DNA from: Flavobacteriaceae bacterium
GTDB lineage: Bacteria; Bacteroidota; Bacteroidia; Flavobacteriales; Flavobacteriaceae
Assembly (NCBI GenBank): GCA_012959395.1
Contig: DUDG01000041.1
Span: forward strand, 1-58,829
Length of the DNA: 58,829 bases
Direction: 5' to 3'
The position numbers were made by a program, and so were the translations under genes. The notes below the pieces were generated by a model. The model worked only from the letters and a program-made list of their open reading frames with translations, was not told the origin of the DNA and searched no databases. This document shows, piece after piece, positions 1-8,452 of the stretch (the stretch's first letter is position 1; every line of letters starts with the position of its first letter).

Positions 1-48
1 CAATGTGTAAAGTCTATTGATATAAAATATTCAATACTAGATAGTTAA
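1..48 (+). other. Possible 3' tail of an upstream gene
   Basis: Frame 1 stays open from the left edge to a TAA at 46-48 and a strong terminator follows at 86-122, so this may be the last 15 codons of a plus-strand gene cut by the window edge. Fifteen codons are too few to identify anything and the open frame could be chance. The stretch 49-85 shows nothing I recognise. Confidence 0.25.
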
Positions 49-85
49 ATGAAGGGTATTAGTACTGGAGGTACCACTTTAACTT

Positions 86-122
86 AAAACCCTTTAAAGT
101 TAAAATCTTTAAAGGGTTTTTT
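86..122 (+). terminator. Rho-independent terminator
   Basis: A perfect 14-bp stem pairs 86-99 with 107-120 around a 7-base loop, and a T-rich run follows on the plus strand. The left arm begins with AAAA, so it could also work in reverse. It closes whatever transcription unit lies left of the window and insulates the peptidase gene that starts at 169. Confidence 0.85.
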
Positions 123-168
123 ATTTTAAGAAACATTTAATACCTAAATTTAATATAAATCAATAGTA

Positions 169-1203
169 ATGAAAAACATTTTTTTTATATCAATTTTAAC
201 CTTGTTGAGTTGTAGTGAAAATAAATTGGGTTTAGAAAAAAATAAAACACACAATTTTGGAATTGTAATTCATGGTGGAGCAGGAACTATACTAAAAGAA
301 AACATGTCAGATGAAATGGAATTACAATATAGAAATGCTTTAAAGACTGCTATTAAGGTTGGTCATGAAATACTAAAAAATGGAGGAACAAGTCAATTAG
401 CTGTAGAAAAATCAATAAATATTTTAGAAGATTCTCCATTATTTAATTCTGGTAAAGGAGCAGTTTTAAATTCATATGGTTTCGCGGAATTAGATGCGTC
501 ATTTATGAACGGAAAATCACTTAAAGCAGGGGCAGTTTCAGGAGCGAGAAAAATTAAAAATCCTATTAGTGCTGCAATAAAAGTTATGGAAAATTCGCCA
601 CACGTGATGTTGTCAGGTAACGGGGCTGATCAATTTGCTGAACAACAAGGCCTTGAGATAGTAAATTCAGACTATTTTATAACTAAAAGAAGAAAAAGAA
701 ATCTTGAAAAAGTAAAACTAAGAGAAGTTAATGCTAAAAAAATTTCCAATAAACTAAATTATGATGAATTTTATAAAAGTCAACTTTTCGGCACGGTTGG
801 ATGTGTTGCTTTAGATAAGCATGGGAATTTAGCAGCAGGAACATCAACAGGTGGAATGACTAATAAAAAATGGAATAGAATTGGAGATGCTCCCATAATT
901 GGAGCAGGCACCTATGCTAATAACTTAACTTGTGCCGTTTCATCAACTGGTTGGGGTGAATTTTTCATTCGAACTGTAGCTGCCTTTAATATTTCTGCAC
1001 TCATGGAATATAAAAATTTGAAAATTGAAGATGCTTCAAGTTTAGTTATTAATGATAAAATTGGAAAGTTAGGCGGAAATGGAGGGGTAATCGCTATAGA
1101 CAACAAAGGAAATGTAGCGATGGAGATGAATACACCTGGCATGTATCGAGCACATATGAATTCTGAAGGAAAACTCTTAGTTAAGATATATAAAGATGAG
1201 TAA
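169..1203 (+). CDS. Isoaspartyl peptidase / L-asparaginase, lipoprotein
   Basis: Plant-type (IaaA-like) N-terminal-nucleophile hydrolase of 344 aa that removes isoaspartyl residues from beta-aspartyl peptides and can hydrolyse asparagine. The IHGGAG motif lies at residues 34-39, FNSGKGAV at 92-99 followed by ELDAS, and the autocatalytic cleavage site is Gly208/Thr209 in GTVGCV, so Thr209 should become the nucleophile after processing into two subunits. A short hydrophobic N-terminus ending in LLSC (Cys15) marks it as a membrane-anchored lipoprotein, so it probably acts in the periplasm or at the surface. It stands alone after a terminator and converges on the gene ending at 1213, nine bases away. 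Glycosylasparaginase is a related alternative, but the motifs favour IaaA. Confidence 0.9.
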   Translation: MKNIFFISILTLLSCSENKLGLEKNKTHNFGIVIHGGAGTILKENMSDEMELQYRNALKTAIKVGHEILKNGGTSQLAVEKSINILEDSPLFNSGKGAVLNSYGFAELDASFMNGKSLKAGAVSGARKIKNPISAAIKVMENSPHVMLSGNGADQFAEQQGLEIVNSDYFITKRRKRNLEKVKLREVNAKKISNKLNYDEFYKSQLFGTVGCVALDKHGNLAAGTSTGGMTNKKWNRIGDAPIIGAGTYANNLTCAVSSTGWGEFFIRTVAAFNISALMEYKNLKIEDASSLVINDKIGKLGGNGGVIAIDNKGNVAMEMNTPGMYRAHMNSEGKLLVKIYKDE

Positions 1204-1212
1204 AAATTACCC

Positions 1213-1920
1213 TTAAGAAATTAAATTGCCCTTTTCATCCCATTTTGCAATTTCATTTCTCTTGGACTGATCAACACATTTGTCCAGCCAATTTTTATCA
1301 TAAGAAAGCCCGTACTGATCTAACACATCTTGAGGAACACCATCCCAAATATTTGGAGTATTTCCTTTATAACCCAATTCTTCTATTCCAACTCTTGAAG
1401 TGTAGTATCCTGTCATTGTCAAATTTCTCATTAAAGAAAACCATTGTACTTCATCTTTTTGATCAGAATTAGACAACTCCAAATCTGGATAAGCCATGTC
1501 ATCCAAAAAAAATTTTTGTTGATTTTCATCACATTCAACGAATGATTTTTGATACATTGATTTTGAAATTTGATCTAGATTTAATAACCCCTTTTTAATT
1601 GGAGTTTCATAACTAGGTATATCTTTAGCCATAAATTCAATAAGTTCAGGAACTTCTGCTTCTTCAATAGAGCCAAATTCATTTGGTGGGAGTATTAAAT
1701 TACATACTTCCTTTATGGTTTTCATTTCATTATCACTAAAACATTTTCTAGAAAAAAGTCTATTATCATATTCTATTTCTATTTTGGTTCTTCCATATTT
1801 AAATTTAGAAATAGCTTTTTTTACTTCTTCACTTCCAACTCCTGAAACACAACCTTCTAAAAGCACACCTAACCCAATGGAACCTAACATTATTGACTTT
1901 ATACTATCTCTTCTATCCAT
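1213..1920 (-). CDS. Gluconate 2-dehydrogenase subunit 3-like protein
   Basis: 235 aa, matching the small-subunit family (gluconate 2-dehydrogenase subunit 3) that escorts membrane-bound GMC sugar dehydrogenases. The N-terminus reads MDRRDSIKS, then a hydrophobic stretch ending LLEGC, which looks like a Tat-type signal with a lipobox. That would allow co-export of the folded flavoprotein partner, which has no signal of its own. It lies immediately downstream of the GMC gene (stop and start three bases apart), the family's standard arrangement. The protein is not itself catalytic in known systems; its role is assembly and export. Confidence 0.85.
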   Translation of the reverse strand: MDRRDSIKSIMLGSIGLGVLLEGCVSGVGSEEVKKAISKFKYGRTKIEIEYDNRLFSRKCFSDNEMKTIKEVCNLILPPNEFGSIEEAEVPELIEFMAKDIPSYETPIKKGLLNLDQISKSMYQKSFVECDENQQKFFLDDMAYPDLELSNSDQKDEVQWFSLMRNLTMTGYYTSRVGIEELGYKGNTPNIWDGVPQDVLDQYGLSYDKNWLDKCVDQSKRNEIAKWDEKGNLIS

Positions 1921-1923
1921 TTC

Positions 1924-3642
1924 TTAAAAGTTTTGTTTTTGGAATTGATCAATTATATAATCAGAAGTTCTCCATGCTAATGCCATGATTGTCCAAGTTG
2001 GGTTTTTATCTGCTTGTGAAACAAAAGGACCTGCATCAACTATGAATACATTAGAGGCATCGTGAAGCTGTTCAAATTGATTAACTACAGACGTTTTCGG
2101 ATCATTTCCCATACGTGTTGTCCCTACTTCATGTATTATCTCTCCAGGCTTAGTTAAACCATGATTTGAATCTTTTCCAGGTTTATTACCTAATGGAATA
2201 GCTCCCATATTATGAATGATTTCTTCAAAAGTATCCTGCATGTGTTTAACTTGATTGATTTCATGGTTACTCCATTTATAATTAAACCTTAGAACAGGAA
2301 CACCAAATTCATCAACCTTTTCTGGATCAATTTCACAATAATTACTTTTCATAGCTATTGACTCTCCTCTTCCATCCATTCCTAGAACTGACCCATAATA
2401 TTTTCTCATGTCAGTTCTTAGCATATCTCCATAACCACCTACTTTTATTCCAAAAAATTTATTAAGATAATTCACATCAAATCCTGTTCCATATGATGGT
2501 CCTCCCATACCTCCCCAGACTTCAATATGATAGCCTCTAGGAAAATTTAAATTTTTATTATCTAACCACCATGGTGAATAAACATGCATTCCGCCAACTC
2601 CATCTTCATTATAAATTTTTCTATTAACTAATTCAGGTAGAAAAGCCATTCTTCCCCCTCCAGTTGAATCATGTAAATACTTCCCGACTATATCACTACT
2701 ATTTCCCAGACCATTTGGATGTTGTTTGCTTTTAGAATTTAATAATATTCTTGCTGAACTACATGCTGAAGCAGCTAAAATAACTACTTTTCCTTTAATT
2801 TTATATTCCGTTTTATCTTCTTTATTTATAAATGAAACACCTGTTGCTTTTCCTTCTTCATCAGTCGTAATAGATCTTACCATTGAATTTACATACATAT
2901 CAATTTGACCTCCTGATTTTTGTGCAGGGAAAATCAAACATGACCCTGATGAAAAATCAGCATATACCGAACAACTTCTAGCACATTGTCTACAATAGAA
3001 ACAAACTCCTCTTTCATCATTAATTCTTTTAGTAAGAATTGACAATCTTGAAGGCATTACTTTAACATTACTTTTCCTAGTCCCTTTAATATAAAATAAT
3101 TCATGAAGTCTTGGCTTTGGAGCTGGAAGAAAAAACCCATCAGGATCGTTATAAAGATTTTCTTTACTGCCAAATACACCTATTAATTTATCTACCTTAT
3201 CGTAATATGGTTTGATATCTTCATAACCTATTGGCCAGTCCTCTCCTAAACCGTCTTTGCTTTTCTTTTTAAAATCATCTGGTCCAAATCTTAAAGAAAT
3301 TCTTCCCCAATGATTGGTTCTCCCTCCTAACATTCTAGATCTAAACCATCTAAAATTAGTGTCTCCTTTCTGAGTGTAAGGTTCTCCTTCTATTTCCCAT
3401 CCACCATAAGCTTGATCAAAATCTCCAAAAGGTCTTCTTGTTCCAGCCCCTCTTCTTGGTGACTCATATGGCCATTTCATTTGGGTCATTTGATCTGGAT
3501 TAGCTGGATCAAAATACGGTCCTGCTTCAACAATAGCAATACTTAAACCTGATTCAGACAAAATTTTAGTTGCCATTCCACCCCCAGCACCCGAACCAAC
3601 AATTACAACATCATACTCTTTTGAAGTTTCTTTTATTTGCAT
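1924..3642 (-). CDS. GMC-family FAD sugar dehydrogenase, large subunit
   Basis: 572-aa glucose-methanol-choline oxidoreductase. The Rossmann FAD motif GSGAGGG starts at residue 16. The C-terminal GMC signature is present: HEVGTTRMG, then NPTWTIMALAWR, supplying the usual His and Asn of the active site. A cysteine-rich segment (C-x2-C-x2-C-x3-C near residue 215) resembles the one seen in bacterial GMC dehydrogenases paired with a subunit 3. It has no signal peptide, so it is probably carried across the membrane by the Tat-bearing small subunit. Family members oxidise sugars or polyols; with DUF1080 and Gfo/Idh neighbours, oxidation of a glycoside to a keto-sugar is the best guess. Substrate unknown. 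Confidence 0.88.
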   Translation of the reverse strand: MQIKETSKEYDVVIVGSGAGGGMATKILSESGLSIAIVEAGPYFDPANPDQMTQMKWPYESPRRGAGTRRPFGDFDQAYGGWEIEGEPYTQKGDTNFRWFRSRMLGGRTNHWGRISLRFGPDDFKKKSKDGLGEDWPIGYEDIKPYYDKVDKLIGVFGSKENLYNDPDGFFLPAPKPRLHELFYIKGTRKSNVKVMPSRLSILTKRINDERGVCFYCRQCARSCSVYADFSSGSCLIFPAQKSGGQIDMYVNSMVRSITTDEEGKATGVSFINKEDKTEYKIKGKVVILAASACSSARILLNSKSKQHPNGLGNSSDIVGKYLHDSTGGGRMAFLPELVNRKIYNEDGVGGMHVYSPWWLDNKNLNFPRGYHIEVWGGMGGPSYGTGFDVNYLNKFFGIKVGGYGDMLRTDMRKYYGSVLGMDGRGESIAMKSNYCEIDPEKVDEFGVPVLRFNYKWSNHEINQVKHMQDTFEEIIHNMGAIPLGNKPGKDSNHGLTKPGEIIHEVGTTRMGNDPKTSVVNQFEQLHDASNVFIVDAGPFVSQADKNPTWTIMALAWRTSDYIIDQFQKQNF

Positions 3643-3685
3643 TCTACTATTATTAATTGAAGTTGTTTTTTATAAAATTGATCAA

Positions 3686-4441
3686 TTACAACTCTAATAT
3701 TTTAATATTTCTAAAAGATATAACACCTGGGTGATCCTGTATACCAATTCTTCCTGTTTTAAATTTACCAAAATCACAATTTTGCCAAGGCTTTTCATCA
3801 CACCTGTTGAATTTTGTTGGAGCAACCATAGCATCCCATACTTCACCACTTAATGGGAAATTGACTATTTCTTCTCCATTATGCACGACAACCCCTTTAT
3901 TAGTATTATGATCAATCGTTATGTCATAAGTATTCCATTCTCCTGCTGGTTTAGTTACCCATTTTGATGGAGCTACCATACCATACAAGGCACCAGCTTG
4001 TGTTAAAGGTCCATCTGGATTTTCAGGGTCTAAAATTTGAATTTCAGGACCAGTAACAAAAGGGTATTCATATTTCATATCTTCTTTTACCCCCCAAAAA
4101 AATCCACTATTAGACATGGGACTTACTTTCCATTCTAAATGAATTTTAAAACTTGTATATTCCTTATCGCTTACTAAACTTTTATCACCTTTTCCTTTTG
4201 CATTAGCAGATGTAAAAGTTAAAACTCCATTTTCTATATCCCATCCACTTTTCTGTCCATTATCTTGATAATAATGCCACCCTTCCATTGAGTCAGGGTT
4301 AATAAGAGAAACCCACTGGTTATCATTAGAGGGATCAATTAAATGCTCCATTGGAACCTTGTTTGCTAACTTTTTTTGAGAATTATTGCAACTAATTATA
4401 AAAAAAGTTAAAAAAAATAAAAAATAAAATTTTGTTTTCAT
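3686..4441 (-). CDS. DUF1080 lipoprotein (3-keto-disaccharide hydrolase-like), copy 1
   Basis: 251 aa with a lipoprotein signal ending in IISC (Cys18) and one DUF1080 beta-sandwich domain covering most of the rest. Recognisable family segments are NSGFFWGV, the GPEIQILD strand, AGEWNTYDI and the terminal IQDHPG followed by FRNIKILEL. DUF1080 proteins resemble laminarin-type lectin/hydrolase folds, and some act on 3-keto-glycosides or their elimination products. It lies 78 bases downstream of a Gfo/Idh oxidoreductase on the same strand, the first of three such pairs here. It resembles copy 2 at 40204-40989 more than copies 3 and 4. The role in keto-sugar processing is inference from family and context. 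Confidence 0.85.
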   Translation of the reverse strand: MKTKFYFLFFLTFFIISCNNSQKKLANKVPMEHLIDPSNDNQWVSLINPDSMEGWHYYQDNGQKSGWDIENGVLTFTSANAKGKGDKSLVSDKEYTSFKIHLEWKVSPMSNSGFFWGVKEDMKYEYPFVTGPEIQILDPENPDGPLTQAGALYGMVAPSKWVTKPAGEWNTYDITIDHNTNKGVVVHNGEEIVNFPLSGEVWDAMVAPTKFNRCDEKPWQNCDFGKFKTGRIGIQDHPGVISFRNIKILEL

Positions 4442-4519
4442 ATTTCTAATTTATTTAATTATTAAAGGTCTTTTTTTAAAATTTAGACCAATCTCTATAT
4501 AGTATCTACCAATTATTAA

Positions 4520-5953
4520 TTAGAGTTCCCAGCCTTCTCTTCTTTCTCTACCTACAAATTGATTAGCCAGCTCAAAGTTAGTTATCCTTGTGTTTTTACC
4601 GTCCCAAAGTAATTTTTTCCTTCCAATAAAGTCATCACCTTTTTTAAGCATATAACTTCTTAAAGCAAGATTCCCCATTAAAACAGTTTCTGTAAATGGT
4701 CCAGCATATTCAATTGGAGAGGTAAGTTTTTTATATGCATCACTACCATAACCGCCCTTGCATGCATTAATCCATTCAATATGATGAATATGGTCTAAGC
4801 CATTCCCTCTCCTATTGTAAATTTTATCTGTGTCTAGATGCAATGTTTTTTCACCTTGTCTATATAATTTTGTATTCAATCCATACACACCACAACTAAT
4901 AACTCCTTTTTTTCCAATAATAAGAACTCCATTTTTATTGCCGTCTTCACCCAAATAATCATCAGTTGGAATTAATTCAGGACGTGGAGGTATAATTCCT
5001 CCGTCCATCCAAATTAATTCAACATTGGAGTTAGTTTTAGAAGTTTTATCAAAATGCAAAGTTACTAATGAAGCTGCTGGAGGACCTTCCGGGTAATAAT
5101 TTGCATTCCACATTTTTTCATAAATATTAGCAACACTACATTCTACATCCTTAGGGTATCCTAAACCAAGCGCTTTATATGGAGCATCTAAAATATGACA
5201 ACCCATATCTCCAAGTGCACCTGTACCATAATCCCACCATCCTCTCCAGTTAAACGGATGAAATTCTGGTCTATATTCTCTATTTTGTGCAGGCCCTAAC
5301 CATAAGTCCCAATCTAAATTTTCAGGCTTAGAAGAAGATGGTTCAGGCATTTTAAATCCTTGAGGCCAAACTGGTCTATTTGTCCAAGCGTAAACCTTAT
5401 TAATATCCCCTATCAAACCTGCATCAACCCACTCTATTATTTTGTTTACACCAACACTAGAACCTCCTTGATTACCCATTTGAGTAACAACCTTGTTATT
5501 AGCTGCAGTAATAGTTAACTGTCTAGCTTCCTCTATATTATGAGTTAATGGTTTTTGAATATAAGTATGCAATCCTCTATTCATTACTCTATTTGCAATA
5601 ACGCCGTGAGTATGATCAGGAGTGCTAATAGTTACAGCATCTAAATCTTTTTCTTTATCCAAAAGTTCATTAAAATTCATATAAAAATTAGCTGCTGGAT
5701 ATTTTTTCCTAGACTTAACAACTCCATGCTTACCATCAGGATGAACATCACATAATGCAATGACTCTTTCATTACTAGCCCAAGAATTCCTTATATCACT
5801 TCCTTTTCCTCCAGCTCCAATTGCAGCAATCAATAACTGATCACTTGGTGCAGTATACCCAACTCCACCTAAAACTCTTCTAGGAATAATAAAGAATCCT
5901 GCTCCAAAAACAGATGACTTTTTTATAAAACTTCTTCTAGATTTTTTATTCAT
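4520..5953 (-). CDS. Tat-exported Gfo/Idh/MocA oxidoreductase, copy 1
   Basis: 477-aa NAD(P)-binding oxidoreductase. A twin-arginine signal (SRRSFIKKS) precedes a hydrophobic stretch, then the nucleotide-binding GAGGKG, the strand ending ALCDV, the STPDHTH turn and QKPLTH, where the family's usual EKP is QKP. The C-terminal half is the alpha/beta substrate domain. Export of a folded, cofactor-loaded enzyme resembles glucose-fructose oxidoreductase, which keeps its NADP bound. It is close in sequence to copy 4 at 52655-54019 (shared VLGG-x-GYT-x-PSD after the signal). It is first in a minus-strand series with DUF1080, GMC and subunit 3, consistent with oxidation or reduction of a glycan-derived sugar. 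Substrate unknown. Confidence 0.88.
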   Translation of the reverse strand: MNKKSRRSFIKKSSVFGAGFFIIPRRVLGGVGYTAPSDQLLIAAIGAGGKGSDIRNSWASNERVIALCDVHPDGKHGVVKSRKKYPAANFYMNFNELLDKEKDLDAVTISTPDHTHGVIANRVMNRGLHTYIQKPLTHNIEEARQLTITAANNKVVTQMGNQGGSSVGVNKIIEWVDAGLIGDINKVYAWTNRPVWPQGFKMPEPSSSKPENLDWDLWLGPAQNREYRPEFHPFNWRGWWDYGTGALGDMGCHILDAPYKALGLGYPKDVECSVANIYEKMWNANYYPEGPPAASLVTLHFDKTSKTNSNVELIWMDGGIIPPRPELIPTDDYLGEDGNKNGVLIIGKKGVISCGVYGLNTKLYRQGEKTLHLDTDKIYNRRGNGLDHIHHIEWINACKGGYGSDAYKKLTSPIEYAGPFTETVLMGNLALRSYMLKKGDDFIGRKKLLWDGKNTRITNFELANQFVGRERREGWEL

Positions 5954-6133
5954 TTTATTTTATTTCTAATTAATCTCATTTTAACAAATAAAAGATACAT
6001 ATAATTATTTTTAATCAAATAATTACTTCAATTGAAATATTAAATAATAAATAATATCGTTTTCGTGAAATTTATATACTAATTTTAATGCTAGTGATTA
6101 TTTCCATAATTTAAGGTTCTATTAAAGTTTAAT
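5954..6133. other. Divergent intergenic region (Gfo/Idh and ThuA-like)
   Basis: 180 bases of very AT-rich DNA between two divergently read genes of the same oxidative-sugar cluster, so promoters for both should lie here. I could not find a clean TAnnTTTG box on either strand. The only G+C-richer patch is around 6057-6067 (TCGTTTTCGTG), which might be part of an operator. No reading frame or RNA gene is visible. Confidence 0.4.
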
Positions 6134-6856
6134 ATGAATAACATTGTAATTAAGTTGTTTTTGTTTTTGTTTTTGTTTCAAAATCTCATAAATGCTCAAT
6201 CTTTAGAGAATAAGAATGTATTAGTTATATATCAATTAGATCCTTACCATAGTCCAAAATTATTTGTTAAAAGAGTGGTGAGTTGGCTAGAAGTACAAAA
6301 AGCACATGTTATAGTGTCTAATAATTTGAATTCTTATTCAAATAAAGAGTTAATGGACTCGATTGATTTAGTTATTCAAACAGTAACTATGGGAAGTTTA
6401 AATTCTGCTCAAGAAAAAGGATTGACAAATGCAATTAAATCTGGAACTGGGATAGCAGGTTCTCATGGTGGGCTCGCAGATTCTTTTAGAAATAACACTC
6501 TATATCAATTTATGATAGGCGGACAATTTGTTAGTCATCCTGGCGGAAATGTCAATTATACAGTTGAATTCACTAAGCCTAAAAACGATTTAACAAAAAA
6601 CATCAAAAACTTTAATTTAAACAGCGAACAATATTATATGCATGTAGACCCTTATATAAATATATTGGCTACTACTAAATTTAGTGGAAAAGAATTTCCT
6701 TGGATAAAAGATCAGGAAATTCCAGTTTGTTGGACAAAAAATTTTGGAAAAGGTAAAGTGTTTTACTTATCAATTGGTCATTCGCCAGATAATTTCGATA
6801 TTCCAGAAGTCTGGGAATTATTAACAAGAGGCTTTAAATGGGCTAGTAAAAATTAA
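6134..6856 (+). CDS. ThuA-like protein, exported
   Basis: 240 aa with a cleavable signal (leucine/phenylalanine-rich core, then INAQS) and a ThuA domain, a class I glutamine-amidotransferase-like fold found in sugar-utilisation clusters with Gfo/Idh oxidoreductases. Family segments seen: the first strand NVLVIYQLDPYHS, a GIAGSHGG turn near residues 110-117, the GGQFVSHPGG stretch, and PVCWTKNFGKGKVFYLSIGH near the end. Biochemical function is not established for the family; association with trehalose or keto-sugar use is known only from context. It diverges from the oxidoreductase at 5953, and its stop overlaps the stop of the convergent gene by four bases. Confidence 0.8.
   Translation: MNNIVIKLFLFLFLFQNLINAQSLENKNVLVIYQLDPYHSPKLFVKRVVSWLEVQKAHVIVSNNLNSYSNKELMDSIDLVIQTVTMGSLNSAQEKGLTNAIKSGTGIAGSHGGLADSFRNNTLYQFMIGGQFVSHPGGNVNYTVEFTKPKNDLTKNIKNFNLNSEQYYMHVDPYINILATTKFSGKEFPWIKDQEIPVCWTKNFGKGKVFYLSIGHSPDNFDIPEVWELLTRGFKWASKN
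6154..6177 (+). repeat. TTTTTG hexanucleotide repeat in signal peptide
   Basis: About three and a half tandem TTTTTG units encode the Leu-Phe-Leu-Phe core of the ThuA-like signal peptide. Because the unit is six bases, slippage would lengthen or shorten the hydrophobic core without breaking the frame. Confidence 0.6.
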
Positions 6857-7560
6857 AAAGCTTTTAAATTTATTAATTCCTGTTTTTTAAAATGACGCCA
6901 CTTTCCTCTTGGCAAATCTTTTTTAGTCATATTAGAATAAAGAACTCGATCTAATGATAGTACTTTATAATTGAATTTTAAGAATATGTTATCAATATCA
7001 CTGACTTGTTTTAAAGAAAGCTCTAATCCAATTTCATTTTTTTTCGCTCCATCTACATAGTTAATATTAAGTATCATTATATCATTTGATTTAAGGTCAT
7101 TCTGAATTGAATTTAAATCAATTTGCTTTAAATCAGATTCTAGAACTAAATGATACAATTGTTTAATATCTTGTCTTTTTTTAGCCATATGTTTAATAAA
7201 CTCTTGGTTATTAGAAAATATCATAAGTCCCATATAATTTTCATGCAAAAAATCTAAAGACTGTAAATTATGATACTTTTTTATAGGCAATAAACTGAAT
7301 ATATTTTTTTTATTATTTAAATTAATAGAATGGAACCCCTTAGGTTTATTTAAAAGAATATAAACCAATTTATTGGGTGATATACTATTGCCATCTAGTT
7401 TAACGTTATCATCAATTGAAACTTTTACACCTAACTTATTAATAACTTTATCATTAACACAAACTCTCCCTTGAACAATAAAATTATCTGCTTCTCTTCT
7501 GTTACAATAACCTGAATTAGAAATAAATTTATTTAATCTAATAAGCTTTACATCATCCAT
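6853..7560 (-). CDS. S4-domain pseudouridine synthase homologue, probably inactive
   Basis: 235-aa relative of RluB/RsuA. The N-terminal S4 RNA-binding domain is intact (RLNKFISNSGYCNRREAD, residues 8-25), and the LLNKPKG strand (69-75) opens the catalytic domain. The catalytic block, normally G-R-L-D-x2-T-x-G-L-L, reads F-L-H-E-N-Y-M-G-L-M at 104-113 in the best ungapped alignment. The catalytic Asp is then His106 and the preceding Arg is Phe104. An Asp at 103 sits three residues off register and is unlikely to substitute. It probably still binds RNA but does not isomerise uridine. It is last in a minus-strand run with UbiA and mevalonate genes, an order common in flavobacteria, where the homologue is normally annotated as active. 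Confidence 0.78.
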   Translation of the reverse strand: MDDVKLIRLNKFISNSGYCNRREADNFIVQGRVCVNDKVINKLGVKVSIDDNVKLDGNSISPNKLVYILLNKPKGFHSINLNNKKNIFSLLPIKKYHNLQSLDFLHENYMGLMIFSNNQEFIKHMAKKRQDIKQLYHLVLESDLKQIDLNSIQNDLKSNDIMILNINYVDGAKKNEIGLELSLKQVSDIDNIFLKFNYKVLSLDRVLYSNMTKKDLPRGKWRHFKKQELINLKAF

Positions 7561-7570
7561 TATTTGTTTT

Positions 7571-8452
7571 TTAGAAGCTGTACAATATAATACTAAATAG
7601 ACCTATTATAATTAAGGTTTTTAAAGAATTATGTAGAAATAAATAATATTTTTTAGAATTAAACTTCCATAACAAATACAAAAAAATGATAAAAAATGGG
7701 ATTGCTAGTACATAGTAATAAATCATTAGAGATAAATCATATTTTGTTATTAAAACAAAAGAAATTATAAAAACAATACTTATGCAAAAAGTTATATAAA
7801 TTTTAGTTGTTTTTTCTCCATATTTAACGGGAATCGTATTATAATTCATAGTGAAGTCTCCAACTAAATTTTCTAAATCTTTAATTAATTCCCTTATTAA
7901 TATCACAAAAAATAGAAAAAAAGCATGAGTTAAAATTTCCAAAGAAAAATTATTATAATATACAGTAATTGCAAAAAAAGGAGTAATTGACAAAATAACT
8001 GAAAGAAAATTTCCAATAAAAGGATAACGACTAATTTTTATTGAATAGAAAAGAATTCCTATGATATATAATCCAAAAAATATAAATGCTTTAAAAGAAA
8101 CTAAAAAAGAAAAAAATAAAGTTAAAATATTTAATACGATATAGATATTTAGTTTTGTTTTTCCTGAAATTTCTTTTTCTAAAATTGTTTTTAAAGGTCT
8201 ATTTATTAAATCTTTATCTGAATCATAAACATTGTTAATTATATACCCAGCAGAAATTGAACAAGCAGAAGAAATAATTATGAGCCATATATTATGGTCA
8301 AAAACTACTTCATAAAAACTTTGGTTTGTTGAAAAAATAAAAATTGAAGAAATTAATTGCGCAAATGCAATGAAAATAATATTGTAACCTCTAACTACTG
8401 AAAATAGACTTAATAACTTTAATAAAAATCTTTTATTTAAAGAAGAAGTCAT
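7571..8452 (-). CDS. UbiA-family prenyltransferase
   Basis: 293-aa polytopic membrane protein with about eight or nine hydrophobic helices. The first Asp-rich motif is NDVYDSDKDLINRP near residues 68-81, and the second is DLENLVGDF near 191-199; together they bind Mg2+ and the prenyl diphosphate. In flavobacteria this neighbour of mevalonate kinase is usually annotated as a geranylgeranylglycerol-phosphate geranylgeranyltransferase-like enzyme, but prenylation of a quinone or another lipid head is equally compatible. It overlaps the start of the mevalonate kinase gene by one base, so the two are probably translationally coupled and isoprenoid supply and use sit in one operon. Confidence 0.85.
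   Translation of the reverse strand: MTSSLNKRFLLKLLSLFSVVRGYNIIFIAFAQLISSIFIFSTNQSFYEVVFDHNIWLIIISSACSISAGYIINNVYDSDKDLINRPLKTILEKEISGKTKLNIYIVLNILTLFFSFLVSFKAFIFFGLYIIGILFYSIKISRYPFIGNFLSVILSITPFFAITVYYNNFSLEILTHAFFLFFVILIRELIKDLENLVGDFTMNYNTIPVKYGEKTTKIYITFCISIVFIISFVLITKYDLSLMIYYYVLAIPFFIIFLYLLWKFNSKKYYLFLHNSLKTLIIIGLFSIILYSF

Noticed and set aside
1-168. Possible tRNA or 5S rRNA 3' end before the terminator
   Set aside because: The sequence GGTACCAC near 70-77 briefly suggested a CCA end, but no T-loop, stem pairing or rRNA-like sequence could be found.
6154-6177. Phase-variable repeat switching the ThuA-like gene on and off
   Set aside because: The repeat unit is six bases, so slippage keeps the frame; at most the signal-peptide length would vary.
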